Below, piece after piece: positions 7,433 through 12,454 of a DNA stretch of 12,454 nt. A program made the position numbers and the translations under genes. This DNA comes from JADDRA01 sp051005375 (GTDB taxonomy: Bacteria; Actinomycetota; Acidimicrobiia; Acidimicrobiales; CADCSY01), in assembly GCA_051005375.1 (NCBI GenBank), contig JBPCJK010000144.1, forward strand, positions 1-12,454, given 5' to 3'. Position 1 is the stretch's first letter, and each line of letters starts with the position of its first letter. The notes under the pieces were generated by a model. That model saw only the letters and a program-made list of their open reading frames with translations, searched no databases and was not told the origin of the DNA.

Positions 7433-8449
7433 TCACCTGCGCCCGCGGCCACCCGTATCAGAGGCCGTCAGGTGCTCCCCGACGGCCTCCTGGACGCAGG
7501 CCAGGGTCTCCTCCATGGCACGGTCCCGGCCGAAGCGAGCAACCAGGGAGACGGTGTCGATCCCGGCGGGGACCGATACCCCATCGAGGATCTCGCCGGC
7601 AACGACGAGGACGGGCACGCCCGCGGCCCGGGCCAACTCGGCGACCCCGCCCACGGCCTTGCCCTGGAACGACTGGTCGTCGAGGAAGCCTTCGCCGGTG
7701 ATGGCCAGGTCGGCCCCTTCGAGCTTGCCCGGCAGATCGACCTCCTCGGCCACCACCTCGAAGCCGGGCACCAGTCGGGCCCCCACCGCAGCCAGGCCGC
7801 CAGCCAGGCCGCCAGCGGCACCGGCGCCGGGGAGGTCGCGTACATCGACCCCGTAGGCCTCCTCGTAGACCTGGGCCAGCCGCTCCAGCCGACCGCGCAG
7901 CAGCGCCACCTGGGCCGGGGTGGCACCCTTTTGAGGGGCGAAGACCGCGGCGGCGTCGACGAAGGTGGTGCGGACGTCGCAGGCGACCACCAGGTCGACG
8001 CCCCGCAGCCGGGCCAGCGGCTCCAGGGCGCGCACGGCGCCGAGACCACCGTCGGTCGAGGCTGAACCACCCACGCCGAGGACCACCCGGCGGCAGCCGG
8101 CGTCCAGGCTGGCGGCCAACAGCTCCCCGGTGCCGTGGGTGGAGGCGGCCATGGCATCGTTCGAGCCGGCGCCTCCCACCAGCTCCAGGCCCGACGCCAG
8201 GGCCATCTCCAGCACTGCCTCACCCCCGGTACAGCGCCAGGGGGCGACGACGAGGTCACCGAGCGGACCGGTCACGGTGCTCACCCGGTTTGGCCCACCC
8301 AACACCTCGAGGGTGCCCTCGCCCCCGTCGGCCACGGGGACGGCGGCACAGCTCCAGCCCGCCGCCTCCGCCTCCCGGGCCATGGCCTCAGCCACGGCGA
8401 GCGCCGACGCCGTCCCCCGGAACTTGTCCGGAGCGGCGGCCAGGTGCAC
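7433..8449 (-). CDS. glxK: Glycerate kinase (GlxK/GARK family)
   Basis: The 338-residue protein is a type I glycerate kinase, which phosphorylates D-glycerate with ATP; most characterised members give 2-phosphoglycerate. Signatures: APDKFRGTASA (6-16), VPVADGGEGT (37-46), HGTGELL (105-111), LGVGGSASTDGGLGAV (124-139), ACDV (156-159), VFAPQKGAT (169-177), GAGAAGGLAGGL (208-219) and ITGEGFLDDQSFQGK (250-264). It is somewhat shorter than the roughly 380 residues common in enterobacteria; the usual NPL.G..GA stretch after CDV is replaced by a shorter RTTFVDAA. The GTG at 8449 is the only start before an in-frame stop near 8483. It lies near gpgS and otsA, so it could recycle glycerate released from glucosylglycerate into glycolysis; that link is inference. 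Confidence 0.93.
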   Translation of the reverse strand: MHLAAAPDKFRGTASALAVAEAMAREAEAAGWSCAAVPVADGGEGTLEVLGGPNRVSTVTGPLGDLVVAPWRCTGGEAVLEMALASGLELVGGAGSNDAMAASTHGTGELLAASLDAGCRRVVLGVGGSASTDGGLGAVRALEPLARLRGVDLVVACDVRTTFVDAAAVFAPQKGATPAQVALLRGRLERLAQVYEEAYGVDVRDLPGAGAAGGLAGGLAAVGARLVPGFEVVAEEVDLPGKLEGADLAITGEGFLDDQSFQGKAVGGVAELARAAGVPVLVVAGEILDGVSVPAGIDTVSLVARFGRDRAMEETLACVQEAVGEHLTASDTGGRGRR

Positions 8450-8455
8450 CCCGCC

Positions 8456-8486
8456 ATCGTGCCCACCGGAGGCGTTCCTGCGTCAA
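8456..8486 (-). promoter_or_regulatory. Predicted glycerate kinase promoter
   Basis: On the minus strand TTGACG (8481-8486) is a near-consensus -35 box and CACGAT (8456-8461) a weak -10 box, with a long 19 bp spacer. The -10 box ends 6 nt before the GTG at 8449, again a leaderless geometry. It lies in the 85 bp gap shared with the divergent otsA gene. Confidence 0.33.
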
Positions 8487-8520
8487 GAGCGGGCCACTGG
8501 TGCCGTGCTCGGCCCTGGCT

Positions 8521-8526
8521 TACGGT
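8521..8526 (+). promoter_or_regulatory. Predicted -10 box of the otsA-like gene
   Basis: TACGGT fits TANNNT and ends 8 nt before the ATG at 8535. There is no Shine-Dalgarno sequence before the start and no convincing -35 box, so a leaderless mRNA is the simplest reading. Confidence 0.38.
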
Positions 8527-8534
8527 GTGCGGCG

Positions 8535-9944
8535 ATGATGGGCGGCGACCAGCGGGAACTCGTGATCGTGTCCAATCGGGGACCCCTGTCCTTCGCCCTC
8601 GACGCCGAAGGCGCCCTCCAGGCCCGCCGAGGAGGCGGTGGCCTGATCTCCGCCCTGGGCCCAGCGGTGGCCGACACCGGCGCCACCTGGATCGCCGGGG
8701 CGCTCTCCGACGCCGATCGGCGAGCTGCTGAGGGGGGGCTGGTCGAAGCCGAGAGCTTCCGCCTGCGCTTGCTGGTACTCGACCCCGACGCCTACCGGGC
8801 CTACTACGACGTCGTCTCCAGCGGGACGCTGTGGTTCCTCTACCACGGTCTCTACGACAGCCCCCGCCGGCCCCGCTTCGACCGGCCCTGGCACCAGGCG
8901 TGGGCGTCCTACCGGGAGGTGAACACAATCTTCGCCCGGGCGGTGATCGACGGCGCCGCCGAAGGTGCGGTGGTGCTGGTCCACGACTACCACCTCTCGC
9001 TACTCGGGCCGGCGCTGGCCGCCGAGCGGCCTGACCTCACCACCCTGCACTTCCACCACACCCCGTTCTGCGGCCCCGACGACGTGCGCATGCTTCCCGA
9101 CGAGGTCTCCGTGGAGCTGCTGACCGGCCTGGCCGGCTACAGCGCCTGCGGCTTCCACACGCAGCGTTGGGCGCGGTCCTTCGAGGCCTGCTGCCAGGAG
9201 GTGCTCGGTCGGGTCCCGCCGACCTTCGTGACTCCAGCTGCCGTCGACGCTGCCGACGTCGTCGGCGTGGCCCGCTCCGATGCCTGCAGCCGCGCCCTGG
9301 CCGAGCTCGACGACCAGCTGGGCGACCGCCAGCTCATCGTCCGAGTCGACCGCATCGAGCTCTCCAAGAACCTGCTGCGGGGCTTCCACGCCTTCGAGGA
9401 CCTGCTGACGACCCGACCTGAGTGGCGGGGCCAGGTCGTCTTCGCCGCCTTCGTCTACCCCTCTCGGGAGGGTCTGGCTGAGTACCTCGCCTACCGCCAG
9501 GAGGTGGAGGGGCTGGTCCGGCGCATCAACCAGACCTGGTCCACCCCGGACTGGACGCCCATCCTCTACGACGCCACCGACGACTTTCCCCGCTCCGTCG
9601 CCGGCCTGCGCCGCTACGACCTGTTGCTGGTCAATCCGGTGCGCGACGGCCTCAACCTGGTCGCCAAGGAAGGCCCGCTGGTCAACGAGCACCATGGGGT
9701 GGTTGCTCTCAGTCGGGAGTCAGGCAGCTGGGCCGAGTTGGAACCGGTCGTCCTCGGGCTCAACCCCTTCGACGTGACCGGCACCTCGAAGGTCCTGCAC
9801 GCCGGCCTGTCGATGGGGGATGCCCAGCGCCAGGCCCAGGCCCGGGCCCGGCGCGACCTGGTCGCCGCCCGCACCCCGGCCCACTGGCTTGCCGATCAAC
9901 TGGCCGTGGTCAGCTCAGTCCCCCGCACCGTCGGCGCCCTCTGA
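8535..9944 (+). CDS. otsA: Divergent trehalose-6-phosphate synthase-like glycosyltransferase (GT20)
   Basis: The 469-residue protein is a GT-B retaining glycosyltransferase of the OtsA family, which transfers glucose from NDP-glucose to glucose-6-phosphate. Conserved positions: SNRGP with Arg15, GGGGLISAL (33-41), Trp52, Tyr90/Tyr91, LWFLYH (Trp100), VHDYHLSLL (Asp151), HFHHTPF (172-178), GFHT (206-209), VDR (Arg273), Lys278, Arg311, and RDGLNLVAKE (Asp371, Asn374, Glu379). Several motifs differ from textbook OtsA: the second Trp of WxGW is lost (TWIAGAL), WPLFHY reads WFLYHG, DYxKG reads ELSKN, and the LSxFAGAA block reads LSRESGSW. It looks active, but acceptor or donor may differ, for instance toward a glucosylglycerol-phosphate-type product. 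ATG 8535 was chosen (8538 possible): the domain starts there and a -10 box precedes it. It overlaps otsB by 30 bp, tail to tail. Confidence 0.85.
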   Translation: MMGGDQRELVIVSNRGPLSFALDAEGALQARRGGGGLISALGPAVADTGATWIAGALSDADRRAAEGGLVEAESFRLRLLVLDPDAYRAYYDVVSSGTLWFLYHGLYDSPRRPRFDRPWHQAWASYREVNTIFARAVIDGAAEGAVVLVHDYHLSLLGPALAAERPDLTTLHFHHTPFCGPDDVRMLPDEVSVELLTGLAGYSACGFHTQRWARSFEACCQEVLGRVPPTFVTPAAVDAADVVGVARSDACSRALAELDDQLGDRQLIVRVDRIELSKNLLRGFHAFEDLLTTRPEWRGQVVFAAFVYPSREGLAEYLAYRQEVEGLVRRINQTWSTPDWTPILYDATDDFPRSVAGLRRYDLLLVNPVRDGLNLVAKEGPLVNEHHGVVALSRESGSWAELEPVVLGLNPFDVTGTSKVLHAGLSMGDAQRQAQARARRDLVAARTPAHWLADQLAVVSSVPRTVGAL

Positions 9945-10691
9945 GGCCAGCGCCTCCAGCAGGGACAGTGCCCCGGCAGGCCCGTCGACGACGACGTCGG
10001 CCCGGTCCAGGAGCTCGGGCGGCGCCTCGTCGCTGGTCACCGCCACCCGCACGGTGTTCGCCCCGCCCGCGGCCAGCCGGTCGAGGGCGGCGAAGGCGGC
10101 GAGGTCGCCGAGATCGTCGCCGAGGAAGCACACCGCCGCCATCCCCCGGGCCGCGGCTTCCACCTCGGTGCCCTTGTCGGTGTCGACAGGAGGGTGAAGC
10201 TCCACCGACGCCCTCGCCTCACGCATGAGCAACCCGCTGCGCTCGGCCTCGGCCTCGGCCCAGGCCCGCACCTCGTCTCTGCGCTGCGGATGGTCCCGGA
10301 AGTGCAGGGTGAGCGACAGGCCCTTGGACTCGACCCCCTGGCCCAAGGCCGACTCGGCTCGGGCGACGGCATCGCCCACAACCGAGCGCCACTCCTCGGC
10401 CCCCGCCACTTCAACCCTGGCCCCGTCCCGCCAGCGCTCCAACCCGTACAGCCCGGAGAGCCAGAGGTCGGGGCCCAGCCGGTCGACCAGGTAGGCCACG
10501 GGGCGACCGGAGACCACCCCAGCAATGGCGAAGCGCCGGGTCAAGCGGCCAAGCACATCGACCACGCCAGGCAGGGGAGCGGCCTGGGCAGGGTCGTCGA
10601 CGATGGGCGACAGGGTGCCGTCGAAGTCCGTCATCACCGCCGCGTGGGAGGGATCGGCGAGCAGCGGTCGCAGTGACGACGAGAGGTCCAC
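9915..10691 (-). CDS. otsB: Trehalose-6-phosphate phosphatase-like HAD protein (OtsB family)
   Basis: This HAD-superfamily phosphatase of the OtsB family would hydrolyse a sugar phosphate such as trehalose-6-phosphate. From GTG 10691 it has 258 residues. Motif I is TDFDGTLSPI (21-30; Asp22 nucleophile, Asp24 acid/base), motif II is VVSGRP (59-64), a Lys at 173 (DKGTEV) fits motif III, and GDDLGD (191-196) is motif IV. OtsB typically reads GDDxTDE there, so T and E are replaced. An ATG at 10721 is possible, but it overlaps the divergent lipoprotein start; GTG 10691 has a TAGCGT box 8 nt upstream and leaves the family core intact. Substrate could be trehalose-6-phosphate or the product of GpgS or the divergent OtsA. 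Its last 30 bp overlap otsA on the opposite strand. Confidence 0.85.
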   Translation of the reverse strand: MDLSSSLRPLLADPSHAAVMTDFDGTLSPIVDDPAQAAPLPGVVDVLGRLTRRFAIAGVVSGRPVAYLVDRLGPDLWLSGLYGLERWRDGARVEVAGAEEWRSVVGDAVARAESALGQGVESKGLSLTLHFRDHPQRRDEVRAWAEAEAERSGLLMREARASVELHPPVDTDKGTEVEAAARGMAAVCFLGDDLGDLAAFAALDRLAAGGANTVRVAVTSDEAPPELLDRADVVVDGPAGALSLLEALASEGADGAGD

Positions 10692-10699
10692 GGTGCAGG

Positions 10700-10709
10700 A
10701 CGCTACCGT
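10700..10709. promoter_or_regulatory. Symmetric divergent promoter of otsB and the lipoprotein gene
   Basis: The 10 bp ACGCTACCGT holds a TANNNT box on both strands: TACCGT (10704-10709) facing the lipoprotein ATG at 10720 (10 nt gap) and TAGCGT (10705 down to 10700) facing the otsB GTG at 10691 (8 nt gap). The two boxes share the TA at 10704-10705. No clear -35 boxes. Function is predicted from geometry. Confidence 0.42.
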
Positions 10710-10719
10710 CGCCCCTGCC

Positions 10720-11556
10720 ATGTCTCGTCGCTCGCAGCTCCGCCGGCTCCGGCGCGTCGGCGCCCGCGCCGTCCTCACCCTCACCCTGGGCACCGCCGTC
10801 GTCGGCCTGACCGGCTGCAGGGAGGGCACGGTTCGCCTCACCTTCCGGCCCGAGGTGGGCGCCGTCTACCGCTACCAGGTCGAGGTGCGCACGACCACCG
10901 AGGTCAGCATCGACGGCGCCACCCCCGAGCGCCGGGAGGAAGACGTGGTCCTCAGCGCCGAGCACACGGTGCTGCGGTCAGGCGACGACGGAGTGCAGGT
11001 GCGCGTCCTGCTCCAGGAACCGGGCACACCGGACCGGGTCTTCGAGGTGATGTTCGACCGGGCTGCCCAGCTGGAGGAGGTCCAGTCCATCGAAGGGGTC
11101 CCCGACGAGCGCCTGGGCGCGCTGGGGATCGCGGAGATCTTCCCGGCGGCGGCCGGCGCTCCCCCCGATCGGCCGCTGGCCCCGGGCGCCATCTGGGACA
11201 TCGACGACGCCATCCAACTCCCGCAGACGGGGCCCGATACCCGTCTGCGCGGCTCCGGGCGACTGGTCGAGCTCGACGACGTCGGCGGCAAGAAGGTGGC
11301 CCGCCTGGCCTCGGCCGCCCGGCTCCCCCTGGAGTCGGAGCTGACGTCGCCCAACGGATCGCTGCGGCTGAAGGGAGAGCAGTCGACCGACTACGCCGCA
11401 ACCCACGACCTCGACGACGGCTCGGTACGGGATGCCACGTCGAGCACCGTCGGGCGCTTCGACTTGGAGCTGGCCCCCCCGGGCGGCCAGGGCGACCAGC
11501 CGGTGGAGGGATCGCTGGTGGTGGAGGTCGACTCCCACACCCGCCTCCTCAGCTAG
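10720..11556 (+). CDS. Putative secreted lipoprotein of unknown function
   Basis: The 278-residue product has a Sec lipoprotein signal: Arg-rich n-region (RRSQLRRLRR), hydrophobic stretch (about 15-30), and lipobox LTGC with the lipidated Cys at position 33. The mature part (33-278) has no membrane span and alternates charged and hydrophobic residues in a pattern suggesting a beta-rich domain; it starts with VGAVYRYQVEVRTTTEVSI and ends with VEVDSHTRLLS. I do not recognise a named family. Only Cys33 is present as cysteine. It would be anchored to the outer face of the cytoplasmic membrane. ATG 10720 suits the signal peptide, but GTG 10693 is an alternative in frame. It diverges from otsB and converges on the LytR_C gene. 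Role unknown. Confidence 0.8.
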   Translation: MSRRSQLRRLRRVGARAVLTLTLGTAVVGLTGCREGTVRLTFRPEVGAVYRYQVEVRTTTEVSIDGATPERREEDVVLSAEHTVLRSGDDGVQVRVLLQEPGTPDRVFEVMFDRAAQLEEVQSIEGVPDERLGALGIAEIFPAAAGAPPDRPLAPGAIWDIDDAIQLPQTGPDTRLRGSGRLVELDDVGGKKVARLASAARLPLESELTSPNGSLRLKGEQSTDYAATHDLDDGSVRDATSSTVGRFDLELAPPGGQGDQPVEGSLVVEVDSHTRLLS

Positions 11557-11571
11557 CCGGTAGCGCTATCC

Positions 11572-11586
11572 GCCCGGGAGCCGGGC
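11572..11586. terminator. Hairpin between convergent lipoprotein and LytR_C genes
   Basis: GCCCGG (11572-11577) pairs with CCGGGC (11581-11586) across a GAG loop, in the 44 bp between two convergent stop codons. The 8 bp palindrome TAGCGCTA (11561-11568) sits just before it. No T-run; a compact bidirectional terminator is plausible. Confidence 0.42.
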
Positions 11587-11600
11587 ATGGTCAGGCAGCC

Positions 11601-12146
11601 CTACTGCTCGGCCAGGTCGGCGGCGGCCACCAGCACCACGTTGGCCCCCTGGAGGTCCTTGACGGGAGACGGGTCGGGCAGGGGTGCCACCGCCGGAGGC
11701 GGGTCAAACAAGGCGGCCACGGCGGGGGCTGCCTCCTCGAAGCCGGGCGTGAAGTAGACCGTCGACTTCTCGATCTTCTTGGTGTCAGTGGGGTCGGCCG
11801 TCTCGAACCCCTCGGCCTTGACCTGGTCGGTCAGCTTGCCGGCCAAGCCACTCACCCCGGCGCCGTTGGCCACCAGGACGGTGATGGTGGACGGGTCGAC
11901 CCCGGGGACGGTGGACGCCGTGGTCGTCGTCTGTGACGGTGCCCCGCCGGCCAGGGTGGTGGTGGTCTTTTGGCCCGTGCCACCCGCACCGGTGGAGGAG
12001 GTGAAGGGGTCGGGGCCGTCGGTGGCCCGCAGCAGGATGATGCCGAGGGCCACGGCGACGAGAGTCAGCACCACGCTGCGGACCATCGCGCCACTGGCGG
12101 AGCGACCGAATGAGCCGTCGTCGGCTGCGTGCTGGCCAGGGCTCAT
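11601..12146 (-). CDS. Membrane-anchored LytR_C-domain protein (VirR-like)
   Basis: The 181-residue protein has a short cytosolic N-terminus, one membrane span (about 22-40, VRSVVLTLVAVALGIILL), a Thr/Gly/Ser-rich linker with two TTTT runs (61-64, 73-76), and a LytR_C domain (about 87-177): ITVLVANGAGVSGLAGKL (88-105) through VYFTPGFEEAA (130-140) to ANVVLVAAADL (168-178). The domain faces outside. In Mycobacterium tuberculosis the single-domain LytR_C protein Rv0431 (VirR) influences vesicle release and cell-wall integrity; a similar envelope role is inferred. The start ATG at 12146 overlaps the DUF3263 stop by 4 bp (ATGA), so the pair is an operon with coupled translation. The frame is open further upstream, but that part is a shadow of the DUF3263 gene. 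Confidence 0.87.
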   Translation of the reverse strand: MSPGQHAADDGSFGRSASGAMVRSVVLTLVAVALGIILLRATDGPDPFTSSTGAGGTGQKTTTTLAGGAPSQTTTTASTVPGVDPSTITVLVANGAGVSGLAGKLTDQVKAEGFETADPTDTKKIEKSTVYFTPGFEEAAPAVAALFDPPPAVAPLPDPSPVKDLQGANVVLVAAADLAEQ

Positions 12147-12403
12147 CGCGACGAAGGACCGTTCACCGAGCGCCCCTCGAAGCGGGCCCGGCGGCGATGG
12201 TCGCGGAGTCGACGAAGGCGACGCACGACCAGCGGGTCGTAGCCCACGGCGTCGGCCGAGTCCACCAGCCCGCCGAGGAGCTGGTAGTAGCGGGTGGCAG
12301 AGAGATCGAGGTGCTGGCGGATGGATACCTCCTTGGGTCCTGGCAAGCTCCACCACCTCCGCTCGAAGTCGAGGATCGCCTTCTCTCGATCAGACAGGCC
12401 CAT
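12143..12403 (-). CDS. DUF3263 family protein
   Basis: The 86-residue protein carries the DUF3263 signature: ILDFERRWWSLPGPKEVSIRQHLDLSATRYYQLLGGLVD (10-48) and DPLVVRRLRRLRDHRRRAR (56-74). The middle looks like a helix-turn-helix (IRQHLDLSATRYYQLL) and the C-terminus is strongly basic, so nucleic-acid binding is plausible but unproven; the family has no established function that I know. The small gene lies directly upstream of the LytR_C gene with an ATGA overlap, the order I recall for Rv0430-Rv0431. ATG 12403 was chosen because similarity begins soon after. GTG 12433 is in frame with GAGGG 9 nt upstream, giving a 10-residue basic extension (start codon included), and is a real alternative. 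Confidence 0.87.
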   Translation of the reverse strand: MGLSDREKAILDFERRWWSLPGPKEVSIRQHLDLSATRYYQLLGGLVDSADAVGYDPLVVRRLRRLRDHRRRARFEGRSVNGPSSR

Positions 12404-12454
12404 CGACCGAAGCCTTACCTCGCGTCGCTTCACATGCAAGGACCCTCGACAACG

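Noticed and set aside
7965..8534. 190-codon upstream extension of the otsA reading frame
   Set aside because: It lies entirely antisense to or beyond the glycerate kinase, is Pro/Ser/Arg/Ala-rich, and the GT20 domain starts just after ATG 8535, where a -10 box also sits.
10693..10721. Overlapping otsB start at ATG 10721
   Set aside because: It is possible, but the extra residues match nothing in the family, the start would collide with the lipoprotein ATG, and no promoter-like box precedes it. GTG 10691 is preferred.

Overview
The window is GC-rich throughout and carries a densely packed, mostly housekeeping and accessory chromosomal region of an actinobacterium. The lineage clues are a glucosyl-3-phosphoglycerate synthase very like the mycobacterial enzyme, a DUF3263 gene coupled to a LytR_C gene (the arrangement I recall for Rv0430-Rv0431/virR of Mycobacterium tuberculosis), a perfect HrcA/CIRCE operator on groEL, and start regions that look leaderless. 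A deep-branching class such as Acidimicrobiia would fit, but that is inference. There is no IS element, phage gene, CRISPR array, tRNA or rRNA. No stretch above 300 bases lacks a gene.

Layout. Positions 1-100 are a C-rich low-complexity edge. chdC (coproheme decarboxylase, minus) diverges from a Phd/YefM antitoxin and PIN toxin pair (plus). A secreted, membrane-anchored SpoIID/LytB-domain protein (plus) follows and converges on groEL (minus) across a two-hairpin terminator. groEL diverges from gpgS (plus) with a CIRCE operator between them. gpgS meets an AI-2E/PerM-family membrane protein (minus) tail to tail with no gap. A glycerate kinase (minus) lies upstream of that transporter and diverges from an otsA-like glycosyltransferase (plus). 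otsA converges, with a 30 bp overlap, on an otsB-like phosphatase (minus). otsB diverges from a lipoprotein gene (plus) across a tiny shared promoter. The lipoprotein converges on the DUF3263-LytR_C operon (minus) at the right edge.

How the genes may work together. gpgS, glycerate kinase, otsA and otsB all concern small sugar-glycerate or disaccharide solutes (glucosylglycerate, trehalose) and phosphoglycerate, so the centre reads as a compatible-solute and stress neighbourhood beside the chaperonin gene. They are not one operon: most neighbours are divergent or convergent, so any co-regulation would act through several promoters. The SpoIID, LytR_C/VirR-like and lipoprotein genes point to the cell envelope.

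The most interesting signals are a set of TANNNT -10 boxes 6-10 nt before start codons without Shine-Dalgarno sequences, a symmetric divergent promoter in which the otsB and lipoprotein -10 boxes share one TA step, a divergent OtsA with altered motifs, a SpoIID protein with its GWGHGVGM motif at the wrong end, and a 12 bp inverted repeat just upstream of the AI-2E gene. I did not find a clearly new multi-gene system.
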